Origin: Brugia malayi | Taxonomy: Eukaryota; Nematoda; Chromadorea; Rhabditida; Onchocercidae | Direction: 5' to 3' | DNA length: 64,000 nt | Assembly (NCBI RefSeq): GCF_000002995.4 | Contig: NW_025062479.1 | Location: forward strand, 6,317,221-6,381,220 | Shown here: piece after piece, positions 31,872 to 48,900 of the stretch | Position numbering within the stretch: the first letter of the stretch is position 1 | How the letters are laid out: each line of letters begins with the position of its first letter | Translations under genes and position numbers: made by a program | Notes under the pieces: generated by a model | The model's database searches: none | What the model was told of the DNA's origin: nothing | The model's input: the letters and a program-made list of their open reading frames with translations, nothing else

Positions 31872-34095
31872 GAAAAATTTTGTATTTTAGAAAAATGAAT
31901 TATGTAAAGAGGTTGTATACTAAAATATCACACAAAAATTCAAACCACATTAGAGGAAAAAATGACTTTTGTTAGAAACGTAAATTATATGTTTCAAGAC
32001 GTGAAGAATGCCTAGATTCACATTGAAATCACTATACCAATAATGACTTCATTTCCGAGTAGGAAGTATGAGAACTTATGTCTATATTTAATTACTACGA
32101 TGCTAGCTTTTATTTTAGACTAAAGCACTAATTATTCTAAGACCATAATATATGAAATTTTATATCTCTTAAAGCATATCAGATTCGACAACACTCCTGA
32201 TTTAATTTACACTGCTGAGTTTTTCAGAAATATTATGATTTTTCAAACTTCAATGAAACAATATACCGGAAACCAGATTTTGATTTTACAATATATAACA
32301 TTAAGAAAAATGTAACTTTCTAAATCAAAACAAGTAAAAGTATAGATTAGGCACACCTAATTTTCCTACGTAATTACTAAAATCTAAAAGATACAAGATA
32401 TGTTCTTAAATATTGGTGTACATCATTTTTACAGCAACAGAAGATGATAATATCAACAAATGGCAAAAAGGTCACAACTCAATAGTGTTATTAATTAGAA
32501 TCTTTCTAAAAGTAAATATTAAAGATGATACGGAGAAAAAACAAAATAACCTTTGGAACTCGATCTGGTTTTGTAGAACGCATTTCGAGAGTAGTTGTAA
32601 GCCAACAGAAAAAAGAAAATGACTTCGAAATGAACTGGTGAAGTCACACGCAAACAACCAATGCTAATCTAATGTATGCTTTATTTTAGAAATTGTCTTA
32701 CATTTATAGTCACTTTCACATTTTGAATAAATTTTGTTCCAAAATATGGTTTTTCCAATTTGCATATTGATTTTGAGTGCTGCGCTTTAAAGCATTGCGC
32801 ATTCAGTAAGTCATAATTTCTGCATTTAATTGATGACCTGAAGAGGTCATACGATTATTTTAGTATGAACTTTACAGAAACAAACAGAGACGAAGGCATT
32901 TTGTTATTGAAAGAAATAATCATGCTTTCAACCTGTTGATTTCATAAAGTGGTTTTTAGGTGAGTGTCAAGTCTGGAAAGCATTTCTAAATTCATAAATG
33001 GTACAGGAGAAAAAAAGAAGAATCAAAGGATTAACACAAAATTTCTCGCTATTGTATCTCATTTACCTACAGGGATTACTCTGCTTGTGCTCTTTATGAA
33101 TGTTTAGTTAACAATATGAATCTTCAATCATTCGAACAAACTGATAAGTAATATGCACGTAACTTCAATGGAAAAATCTTTGCTTTTGCAATATAAATGA
33201 AACTCAAAACTTCAAGTTATGCATTCGATAAACGAGTTTACTCTATATTTGACGGTGACTCGTCGTTTTTGTTATACCACTATTACTCGAACCTTAAATT
33301 TTTGTTACTTTTGACATTGAACGTAATGAAACTATTCATGTAAGTGTAATATTTCTCCTATTTCCATAATTATTTTCTCCATACTTCTTTCTTAGGCCAG
33401 TTTTTTTTGAATAACGTTTAGCACAGAGTCATTTGTCCATCACTTACTGTAAATGGAACAAAGAATACCTGTTTCAATATCTGAACCTTCTTCACTTTTC
33501 TTTTATCTTATATTGTCACGAATGAGTAAAATGCCTTGTGGTTGGTTCTCTTTCTTGAATCATAGAAAGTTTTTTCATAAGTTTTCGACTAGTTGAAAAT
33601 GTATTTTCCCATATTTCTTTTATTTCCTCGTCTTCCTTGTGCCAACATACATGTTAGCACACTACTAATGCATGCATCACTTGTATTTATGGAAATCTAG
33701 ACACTTGCGTGCACAATCGGACAAGCGTTTGGACTTCAGTTTTTCATAGTTCGAATTATTGAAGACAAATTGATTACTTTGTTCTTTTTTCAAATTAAAT
33801 AGTTTCTAAAAAGATTCCACGAGAGTTTCATGTAATGAATTTTTTCGCCTGGTTTTACTTTTACAAAAGTCAGAAAACGAAATAGTTTCTAAGCCAAAAA
33901 ATAAGATATTTTTTTAAATGACACAAATCGTTTTATTTGAAATCTCTGAAAGCTACTGTATAATACTGGAGAAATTATATTTCAACCAGTCGATCGAAAA
34001 TTTCGATTTAACGCGAAGAAAAAAAGTCAGTATCGCACTACATATGAAAAATAACAGCCCTATGCAAAGAATGTAAGAGATCATCTCAGCTTACA
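31872..34095. other. Intergenic, no gene recognised
   Basis: About 2.2 kb of AT-rich DNA between two minus-strand genes. Only short open frames without family similarity or splice structure. Confidence 0.5.
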
Positions 34096-35086
34096 TCAAA
34101 TAAGTAACAATTTCAATGTTTTCGGTTTCTTTTTGTGATTTTCCAGTTCAGTTTTCATCGTTTCTGCCACAGGATTGCCAGATAGCAATAGTTGCGTTAA
34201 ATTTGGTAAAGATGTGTACAGGCGGTCAACATCTATTTCTAAAAGTAAAAGTAATATTTTACGTTAAAGGCATCACTAGTTCTTTGGCATTTGGGTGTGG
34301 AACGTAATGTTGATTGGTGTTAACACTTGAGTACAACGAATAAAAATGTAAAGAAAATTACCGGTGATGTTGTTGCCGCTAAGATCAAGGTATGTAAGCT
34401 GTTTCATGTTGAAAATACCAACAGGAAATGTTGTTAATTTATTATTCGATAAATTCATTCCCTGCATTGCAGTCCATTCACCAACTTCAATAGGGAATTC
34501 CTCGATCGCATTACCCTCCACATTGAACACTACAACTTTTTATTCGTTATTTTCAATCAAGCTAATTTCATCAATAAGCCGACAGAGAGATGTAGTGTGA
34601 GTAACATCAAAGAATTAGGTTTAATTTGCAAATAACCTTTCATTTTATTTTTAAATAACGAATAACATACAATAAGAGAATTGAGGAATAATCAAGATTA
34701 GGTGCTTACTAGTCATATTGCTGAATCGTTCAACCATTTTCTTAGGAAATTTGGTGAGAGAGTTATTTCTCAGGTTGCATTTATTAATTTCATACCCTTT
34801 CAGCACAAGGTATATTGCATCAGCGATATACATTACGCCACAATCTGAGAGATCTGAAAATATGTCTTTAATTGCGCTTTAAAGAAACTGCCATTCAAAT
34901 GAGACAAATTTTGTGCCCTTACCTGATCCTAGAAATTCATATCAGCTCTATTTAAGGAAAAAAGATTGTTTTAAGGAGTGTCCCTTATCCCTTGTCCTTG
35001 TTGTGCTCACCAAGGTAGCCGGACGCTTTCGCTGCTTCACATCTGTGCATTACACGTGTTACAGCTTTTCCTGCAGCAAGAGCCAT
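34096..35086 (-). CDS. LRRC20-like leucine-rich repeat protein
   Basis: Four exons in phase: 35011-35086, 34710-34853, 34362-34529 and 34096-34238 (stop), giving 176 residues against ~184 for vertebrate LRRC20. It starts MALAAGKAVTRVMHRCEAA, then enters repeats: LDLSDCGVMYIADAIY, INKCNLRNNSLTKFPKKM, FNVEGNAIEEFPIEV, GMNLSNNKLTTFPVGIF, LTYLDLSGNNITGEIDVD and LTQLLLSGNPVAETM. It ends in a basic Lys-rich tail (HKKKPKTLKLLLI). It is cytosolic, with no signal peptide or membrane segment. The function of this family is poorly known; it is presumably a protein-binding adaptor. Confidence 0.85.
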
Positions 35087-35091
35087 CTTCC

Positions 35092-35093
35092 CT
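35092..35093 (-). promoter_or_regulatory. Probable spliced-leader acceptor of the LRRC20-like gene
   Basis: On the minus strand AAACTTCAG is followed by GGAAG and the ATG. The five-base leader and the strong acceptor motif fit SL trans-splicing. Inference only. Confidence 0.4.
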
Positions 35094-35099
35094 GAAGTT

Positions 35100-36344
35100 T
35101 CGTAAACATAACTAATACGAAACATTACACTTTTTACGAAGTTTGGAAACAAAAAGAAGTCGATAAATGAAGGAAAAACTGAACGCAATATGGTTTCCTG
35201 AATTCCTCTGCAGACTGACATGTGGCATTCTAACAGGCCCGATTTCTAAAGAAAATAAATTTTTCTTGATAAGGTGAAGTATGTAAAATTGCTGAGTGAT
35301 ATATTGTTATTGCTCTTCATTTGAGAAGTAAAACCCATCCAATGCCATCAAAAGTTCTGTAAAGCAACTTTAGCACTTATAAAATGCGAAAAGTAAAACT
35401 CAAGTTTCTGGTCTGAAGAGATGCCTTCAAAAAGAAAATTTCGAGCTTCCACTGGAATTCTCAGTGCATAAATTTGAAATGTCTGCTCGATTAATTCACC
35501 AGTTATACAGTTTAAAAAAATTTAATTGTTCAATCACTGACTGGAGTGGTCGGAACCAAGTGATGAGATGAACAAGCAGATAATGCAAGAGTAGCGAAAA
35601 AGTGAAACAAGCAAGAAGTTAGTGAGTGGAAAGCGATGAAAGTTGAAGTGTTTGGATGAGGTGAAGTCAAGCAGCACAGTAAAGGGCAAAGGAGAAATTA
35701 AAATGAGAAAAAGAAATGGATGGGAAGAGAAAGAGCGGTCGGAAGGGATTGAAATACACGCTGCAAACAACTGCTCTGCTACAGACTAACTGTGATTTAG
35801 CCGCCCTACCACTTCCCCAAACTGATTCACTTAGTGGGTTAGGCCGTTCGGTTAATACCCATCTGTAGACTGAAGGATTCCTGCTTTGTCTTTACTAACT
35901 CTTATTCTTGCCCACAAACTGAGCCGTTTATCCTGCTGTCATCGAGAAAGTTTCTTCCATCGAGAATTACGGGCTATTTATAGCTGTTAAGTGAATTCAG
36001 TACGATGTTAATACAGAAGATTAGTACTTCTCATTTGTTTATTGTTTTTCAGTTTTTCATTCTGGACAGCACAACTTATGCAACAATTTGTAGTTTGTGA
36101 CGCATTTTTTTTAGCAAATTGGGAAATATCAGAAGTTTGCATGTCTATCCATGCATAAATCTGCAAATTTAAGCCTACTTTATTTTTAACTTTCGCTAGC
36201 AAAGACTTAGTTAGAAGGATTATGACTTGACATATATTTCAGCTACAGATGTTGTAATTAGATGCATGTCATTTCATTCATGTTTCTTTCGTCACAGTTC
36301 TCTGTTTTTATTGACATTGACATTGAGAGAACTTAATAAAAAAT
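35100..36344. other. Intergenic; contains a strand-asymmetric purine-rich block
   Basis: From about 35.54 to 35.76 kb the plus strand is strongly purine-rich (repeated GAAA/GTGA/AAGAG words), so the minus strand stays open by chance. 35.80-35.95 kb is less AT-rich (GCCGCCCTACCAC, GGGTTAGGCCGTTCGG). No gene recognised. Confidence 0.45.
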
Positions 36345-40080
<3,736 letters not shown>

Positions 40081-42097
40081 CTAAAATTTAACATACTCTG
40101 ACTAATTTGCATGGAAAACATTGGATTTTAAAAAGTAATGCTTTTGGAGAATCGTAAATTCATAAATTCAATACCACACGATCGGAAACGACTGTTCTTA
40201 AAGCTCAATAAGTGAAATAACCGTCGCTCCTTAACTCCAAATTTAAAATACCACTATATTATTCAAAACGGATTTATATTCAGCATGTTGATTCATTCAC
40301 AAAATGTAAATTTTTGTAGTCAGTTCAATTCAATTCGGATTCTTCGTCTGCTGCAAGTCTGAAATTCAGCAAACGTGTCATGTTCCCATAAAAATGTCCA
40401 TAGTTGAAGTTAGGAAATTATTAGTCTAAAGTCAGTTCTTCAACTTGTGTAGCAGTAATGCTTTGTTTATATGTTGTATGCTGCTAATTATCTGATATTT
40501 CAATGCTTTTAATAGAAAAAACGTTTTAATAGGAACCGAAATTAAATATTGTTCATAACCTTAACAATCTAAATTATTTTGAGCTGCCACCCACTTTTAT
40601 GCTCATTGATTTCTGCCTTAACTTAGCAGCGACCCAGCAAGTCGCCTTCTTTCAAACGAAACATTTATTGTTTCCATGGTTTCCTCAGCATTATATACTA
40701 CAAAAGTAACAATAAGCTAACACTACACTATTCAAAATCACTTGGTTTTACAGCGTTGTTAAGGTCTGTATATTTCTAACAAACCTATCTGATGGATATT
40801 TTGGCTATTTAAATATCGAATCATGACCTGGCAATGATTATCAGACATCTTAACTTTAAGGAAGGAATGCCGAGTTCCCGCAACACTTCCACTTCCTAGA
40901 TTACTAAAATAAAAATCACAAAAGTTTGAGCACGGTCTTTTTTTTTTTTGAATTTAAATTATGTATAGTCAGTGCTTCCATCAATTTATGACCTGGTCTG
41001 GAAGTTTACGTAAGTTATAAGCCCTCCATGTTGTTTTACAAAAATTAGCCAAAATATTGAATCACAACCTCACCGCATTGACATTTGAATTTTGTCAGAC
41101 AGGTTGTTATACAGACCGCTTTTGTCGAAATTTACAGACTTCGCTCAGAATTTACTGACAGCAGTGTGATAACAGACGCACAGTTCGATATGACAACAAA
41201 TATTCCCGGCGTTTTGTTCTTCCACCCTTCTCTTCCTTTTTATTGAATCATTATTTCAAACTTAACTCCAGTTGCATGTCCTTACCAGTAACGATTCAGT
41301 ACCGTTCCAATAGGTACTACGAAATTGAAACTCAGTTATTTTTTTTTTTTAAATTTCTGGAACTGTCATAACTGCCGACTTAAGCATCATACAAGCTGCA
41401 TTCCTACCAACTAACCTATAGCAACACTCCGAAGTCATCACAACCTCTACTTATTCCCAGGAAAATCTGAGTACCTGTAACTCAATTTCCACTCAGTATT
41501 CCAGTGAATGTGACAAACATAATTTAATACCTGAGATTAATGTAACGATACCTGTTTGAACGAACCACGTTACAGAAGAACCGACTATAGATCTACATCT
41601 CTGTAATAGAATTGGATCTATCAAACAGATTACAACGTAGTTACTGCTAAGTTACCCACTAAGACCTTGAATTTCTAAAGTTCCCTTTCATATTCACAAA
41701 TTTGTGCATTATATGATGATAAAACACTGCTTTTTTGCAGATCCATGTGGAGAACTAATAAATTGCAACTGCAACAGATGCATATGAGCAAAACAGCACG
41801 TACTGCATCCAATTACTGTTGCGGAAGTTCCATTTTAGAATTAGGTATAGAACACCGAATGTAAAACATGAAGTACCTATTTGTGCCAATCAAGTAAAAC
41901 CAGTGCAAAGCAACTTCCCGAAAGATTCAAATGCGTTAAATGTATACACCACATCTTAATAAACAGTTGCATCTGCAATGATAGCACATGAGTCACCAGG
42001 AACACATGTTGCTAAAGCATACAACAGTTCAACTAACATCCCCCTGTCGATGTATCCACAGCATTTAAACCAAAAAAGTAAAATTACAAAACAAACA

Positions 42098-42164
<67 letters not shown>

Positions 42165-42914
42165 CGCATACAACAGAATGATTACAAAAACATGGCCTAT
42201 AAGAAAATTGGGACAGTTAAAGCACCAAACTTCGTAAAATTCCTAGACAGATAACAAAAGTGCAATGACGAGGAATTGTTTTCCGTCCAAAAATTATCCA
42301 TTTCTGATTGTACTGATATATGAAAGCGAAAATTTGAGAAATGTTTTCTTTTGGAAAGGAAAAAAAATCTTCCTGAAAATAAGAAAAAGTGGGATCTTGA
42401 TGAGAGCATCATATAGAACATTAAAAAAAAAAAAAAAATTGTATTCACTACAGTGATGACAAAGCTGAACTCTCATGCCATGAAATGAGGAACGCTGTGG
42501 TGAACACCGAATAATACCCGCACGATGAAATGTTGGAAGAATTAAAATAGGTTTCTGTATAAGTCACATTACAATAAACCGTTATGCAATAAACTGAAAA
42601 ATATAACAACAGACCACATTTCCAATACTTAAATTTATTTTTTAAGGCAAAAATAACTTCGGTGATTTTCAAGCATATGATGTGTTACAAGGTTCTTTGA
42701 GGTAGATGAATTTTTATGAAACGAAACACTTCCAATCTTTTCCTAAGGCTGTCAAGTCATCATCAACTCAAAATTTCCCATCTCCCCTTCTCCTAGCTTC
42801 CTCATCAAATTCATTCTAATATTTTATTCATCAGCTTTATGAGGTCCATAATGAAATTCGAACATACTAACCTAGAAAAATGTACTTATAAGCAGAGCTC
42901 TTGTTGTATGTGGG
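40081..42914. other. Region between plexin 3' end and GPCR-like gene
   Basis: About 2.8 kb with no exon recognised, apart from the possible missing 5' exons of the GPCR-like gene, which should lie in the right-hand direction from 40.08 kb. It contains the AT dinucleotide tract at 42.1 kb and the plexin 3' UTR. Confidence 0.45.
42101..42163. repeat. (AT)n microsatellite, about 31 units
   Basis: Uninterrupted alternating A and T for about 63 bases. It lies 750 bases beyond the plexin stop codon. Confidence 0.97.
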
Positions 42915-45900
42915 TTATACCCTATCTTCACGTGGTCTTCCTCGACAAACACGATGTCCGAAATTTCCTATGGTCCCACTACCACCATTACTGTAGTGTT
43001 CACCTATACACTCCATTGTATTCAACATATCTTGAAATTTTTGTGGAAGTTTCTGACTGATTGCAAATTGATTCATATCCAGTTCCTCACGTAAAGATTC
43101 TTTATATTGTTCCAGATACCTGGCAAAGAAATTTTCAATCAGTGATTTAATAGTAATCCAAGCCCAACATTTTACAACAAACCTTATATAACAAATGCGA
43201 AGAGTCAAATTCCAAAAGAAATGATATTTGAAAGAAATTAATAAAACAAGGACATAATTGGTAGTGGAATATGCAAAAATTCAGATAAAACCACGTGAAA
43301 AACTTACTTGTAAAGCTCATTTAGTGCGCTAAAAACATGAAATCGGTCACGCGAGTGAGAACGTGACTCTTCAGCAAGCAATGCATTCATGTCCTGGTCG
43401 GTTATTGGAGGCATTTGCCTTATTTCTGCATAGTATCTGGAAGAAAAATTTTTACAGTATCTCTTAACGAAATTCTTTCGTCGAAGTTCGACAACAATTG
43501 CAAGAGCACTAAAAAATAATTCACCTATCAACCCAATCACGATATTGATATATATCTTTTGCAAATAATAATTTGCTGCTTGGTGAATCCTTTGTTAATT
43601 GATGTTCATGTGTCGAACATGCGTCCATAAGAGTTTGAGCCACAACCGATAAACAACCTTCAAGCTGGAAAAGATAGCCATAAATGTCACTTCGCTGTTG
43701 CAACGAATTTAGAACACAATCTAATCATATAATAGTTATAAGCAGATTTATAAGCAAGTTTATTATTAAGTAGACTGCTCCCATTTCATGTGTCAACATA
43801 AAACTGAACCTATGATTCAACAACCGAAAGTAGACCATATGAATAACTTGATATGATGAACAAAACTGCATATATACCTTTGTAGGTTTCTGAATATCAA
43901 ATACAAAGTGTGGATTCTTTATCAAATTGACCCAAAACCTTAATGGCAGAGAATTGCTTTTCCAAGCATGAACAACTTCATTCTCTTCAATACCATGCTC
44001 TCTAGCCTGAAAGGAAACTGTAACATGAAAGTATCAGTCTGTATCGAAAATCAGTCTGCTAATGAATCAAAGTTTTATTCACCTGATCATCCATGAAGTC
44101 AAACATATATTTCACGCAAGGAATAGCGGAGTTCGGGACCGCAGTAGAAAATATAACTTCCAGCAAATTTTGGATAAATTTCTGAAGTGTACCCTTCATT
44201 GTGAGCAGTCTAAAATAAGTTATATATAGGTATAAATAGCAGCACAACGAATCAAATAAACTATCTTTGTCGACATATGTGAATAAGTCCTAATAAAAAT
44301 AAAGAATAAAAGCTTAAAATCTACCTAGTTAGATATATTTCAGTGACCATTTTATCTTGTTGATCAGATGAGCCATGCTCGGAAGGGCGCACAAGATGAT
44401 ATAACTTGTAATTGGAATCCATGTCTATAACAATTGTGCAAGTTGCATTTTTTTTACAAATAACAGAATGGCAGTGACAATAGGTTATCATAAAGCATGA
44501 GAAAACTGAACGAAATAGTTAAGATTATTTAACCAATTCAAAAACGAGTTTCGTTCCTTAAAAATAAGATAAACACTAACTTGACAGCAAACCTTTGCAC
44601 TGAGAACTTGAGTTTGTTCCAAATGGTCTTGTAAGTGTAGGACTTTGCTTCGGTAACGAAAATGTTGAACGTTCACTCAAAATTGAAAGATTGTACAGAG
44701 ATGCTTGGCGTGGAAGTAGTGCTAACGTAGCATTTTCAGGAACCTGAAGAAAAACTCATGTCAGTCCTGCTCTAGCCTCTAATCTCTAATCTTGATCATA
44801 CCCCAAAAATGTGGCACTCTATTTAACGCAAGGCTGAGATAACCAATGAGTCTAAATTTTCCGACGATGTCTTTGAACAGTTCCGGTGAAAAGTTACAGA
44901 AGACGAAGATTTGAATTGCTCGAAGAAAACTTCTGTAATTCTGGGAAAACACACACACAATAACTAAAAAAATACTTTATAGTGAGCAAGGGTATTAATC
45001 TTTTTCCAACCACCGGGTTCAACCTTTGAAGTACTGTCAATATCTTGAAGAATTATTCTTGGAGATGCAGATCGTAATTCCAAATCAAGATCATTCACCA
45101 AAGGACGATCGGAAAATGCCGTTGTACGATACTTAGCGTCCAGACATTTTTCCTTCACCTGAAAAATTCTTCTTTTATAGAAACAATCTAAGATAGATGT
45201 TAAGTGTTTAAAAAAAAAAAAAAAAAATAGACGTACAAGAATTAGGAAATCAGAATCATCTATCAATTACAAAATTCAGTTCGCAAATACAGGTTGCAGA
45301 AGGCTGTAGAATTGAAATTTCATTTTAATCAGAAGTACTACGATAAGGAAATAAAAAAGTGATTATCAAACAGTATCAAACACAAACACAATTTATCTTC
45401 TAGCTGAATCAATTTACAAAAAACAACCATACCTGTGTTATCGAATCACAGTCAAGCACTCTGACCGGGCAATCCATTGCACTGGAAGAATGATGGTCGG
45501 CAGCAATAAAAACAGTCAATTTCCGAAAATCAAAAGATGCTCGCAGAAGTTTTTCTTCCGACAAAGAATATCGCGCTTCGAGGGTCAGTGCATCTTGTGG
45601 ACCTTTTTCCATCTGTTGCTTCATTGCCCAGTACAATTCATAAAGTTTTCTACCAGCACATTCCTGCCAAAAACAAAAATTGGAATTGAGAAAAGTTTCA
45701 TTTCTTAAAATTTATTCTTGATTTACTAACGATCTTCTTGCTCCGTAAAAATAAAAAGCTTGCAAGTGATTGAAACTTAACACGGATTTACGATGAAAAA
45801 AAGAACCCCTTTGTATTACTGATATTATCACATAATTCAAGCGAAATTTTATGCAAATATCCTGCTTATTATTGCTTGATAGGAATTATTTGAATGAATA

Positions 45901-48900
45901 AATCAAAACCAGACGAAGAACAAGAAATATCAAAATAAAATTAAAGCCCCTGACAAGTGATGAAATAAATGAACAATACTTTAATTTATATAAAAAGACT
46001 ACTTTATATACATATATTATACATATATAAGTAATGTTTCATAAATATCTTATAAGCAGTGAAAGATTATATTATCATTATTCATTTACATTATTGAAAC
46101 GGCTAGCTTTTTGTTTTGTAAGTGTCCCGAAAAAGCAAACTGAAATATAAGGAATAAAAAAAGTAGAATGTAAAATAAGTGAATGAATGGATTAGTTACA
46201 CCTTAATTTATTAAACACACAGAATCATCAAACATGCTTACCGTAAGGTATCTGTACATTAGAATGGTGTACCATGCAGCTAACATACGTTCTGCAATAC
46301 TTTCTGAACGACGAAAAAGAATCTTGGGTTGTAATCTTTTCTCCATTGTCCGATCAATGAGCTCTTTTAGTAACTGCTTTAAAATTTCGGTACAATATTC
46401 CATTTTTTCCTATACAAGAAAAAATGAATTTATATCTAATCAAAATTTGTGAAATATTGTCAATAATTTAAAATTACCATCAACACAACCATTAGGAGTG
46501 ATCCAACAGACACGCGGTCTTTGCCCAGAAAATACTTATTATTTTCCATTGTGCGCACAAACGAAAGCAAGAAGTGTTTGTTCATCAAAAGTTTGTTGAA
46601 TGCTCGAAGACCCATTTCAATCGAATGTGCGCGTTGACTGTCAACTTCCAAATCACGCAAAACCGGATGGTTATGATAATTATTCGGAAACAATACCTAA
46701 AATGACCTCAGTAAAATTTTGAGTGAAAATCGATGAAGTATGGAAAAACAAACGTAACGTTCGGCCGTATTTTTCTAGGCGGAGAAAAGTCTTACCCTAG
46801 CTGTATATTCTTTATAAGAAAGAAATGGTATGAAAGGTGTTCCAAGAGGCAAAACAGCAGCCATTGCATTCATCGATGTTTGCAATTCTGCAAATGCTTC
46901 TTTGCATTCAGTAGCCACTTTCATCTCAATCTGATCGATTTGGTTCTTCAAATGCTTCATTTCACGCATGTGAGAAGTACTTTTACGCCTGAAATTATCG
47001 TGAATTAGCGTTTCCTATAACATACAAATGTAACCTTAATTCAGCACTTTTGCCGCTGTCCTTCACAAACCTTACAGCACAGAAAAATTTACCTGTAAAA
47101 AAGTAAAAGTAAAAAGAAGGCGGCAACAATGCAAACAGTTGGTATTAATATAGCTCCCATCACATGTGGTGACAATCCAGTTCCTTTCATGTTGTACGAT
47201 AAGCGACCCACTCGATAACTAAAACCCAGAATAAATAAGCATTTTTCATTTTCATACAGTTATGACTAACAGAAAACAAATTAAAAGCGTTCATACCTTA
47301 TGCCACCTATTTTCACAAAAACATCCGGATCCGTATCATATGAAAATTTTTGCGTATTGGGTCTTTCAGGCGGTGGTTGACATGTGAGAGCACGATTTGC
47401 TAAAGCAGTCAAGTTACACGGTTCACCGCCTACAGTTACCAGTATATCCCGCTCTCTTGCAGCTGCATTCAGATATTTGCCATTTATTGTCAGATAATCA
47501 CCTGATCGATAAAATCTCATATCACTGAATTTTTCGATCACAGGATCCGGAAAAACAGCCAGGTGACGCATTCGAAATCCACTTAGCTGAGAAATATCCC
47601 TGGAACATTGAATAATAGTGTAGAAGTTTCTAGAAATTCACTGTTTTAATAATATATATTGCATACCATTACAGAAATAATATTTTTTGCTTATCTTTCA
47701 AATAAATTAACTAAATTAACTCTACTAGAAAACAGTAAACCCTATGTGCAAGCATAAAATGTTCATAATCTTTATAGCAGCATTAAAAAAATCAAGCCAT
47801 TAATTAGCACTTATAGAGCAGCTGTTAAACCTAATATGAAGTATTATTTATATATTATCAATCTGACGTATCAAAAACGAATTTTTCCAGCCAGTTCCAA
47901 TGCTAAGAACGAATAGGGTAACTTGATACACCAACTACTACACTTTGCAAAAAATAGTTAATGTGAAGAAGCGCTGTAGGCTATTGTTTCGAGAACAAGT
48001 ATACATTTCAACTAAATGAAAGAGTAATAAGCTTACTCTGTACGAACTCCATCAAGTTCAAAACCATAATTTAATAGCAGTGGTTCATCAGCTGTTGGAT
48101 GCTTCCGTCTAAATATATTATTTGACACAGAGTAGGGGTTATAACTGTTCCTAGCTAGAAAAAAAAATGATATATCAGGTATCATTCCATGAATGAAAAG
48201 GATGAATGCAACATCAAGTTTACTTATTAGTACTGCTGCCAGATCAAACCTTTAGTTGAAAAGTGATAAGCAAAGCCAATCAAGTTCACGAATAGATTTA
48301 TAGACCTGTCATGAGGAATTTCTAGGCTTGGCGTTTTGCAAAAAATCAAGTCATCGCGTACAATATTGCACTGTGGTCCTTTCATTATTTTCTTATCATC
48401 TCTCACAACCATGTGGGGGCGCTGCAGCAATTTGAACCCAGTTCCCATCACATCAACCATTATTCCTCCTGATTCGATACTCTTTTCAGGTATGACTTGT
48501 GCGAAAGTAGGGTTTTCCCTGAAATTTTCTACCACTAATTAAATGACTCCTTTATTTCAGTACAAGAAACTAGATAAATTCCTTTTATATTTTGTTAATA
48601 CTATATCTTGGCAAACTTCACAGAAGTTTGAAGCAAAAAGGAAATTCTGAATGTCACGGAAAAATACTTACTCATATCTGAACCGAATATTATCATATTC
48701 TCGTGAAAAACTATCAAAACTGATTTTCAGGTACCCATCAGCAAGTGATTCTGAAGGGCCTGTCCTGCATTCAACCTTGTCATTTGTGCGATTCAGTACT
48801 GTGCATTGAACACCATTCAGTAAAATATTCACTGAGGTACCAGCGTCAAGATTTTCACCCCATATGGTTATATTAGTTCCACCAAATCGAGGCCCTAAGT

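Noticed and set aside
35534..35770. Minus-strand hydrophobic open frame
   Set aside because: Caused by a purine-rich plus strand, which gives Ser/Phe/Leu codons on the complement. No splice or start context.
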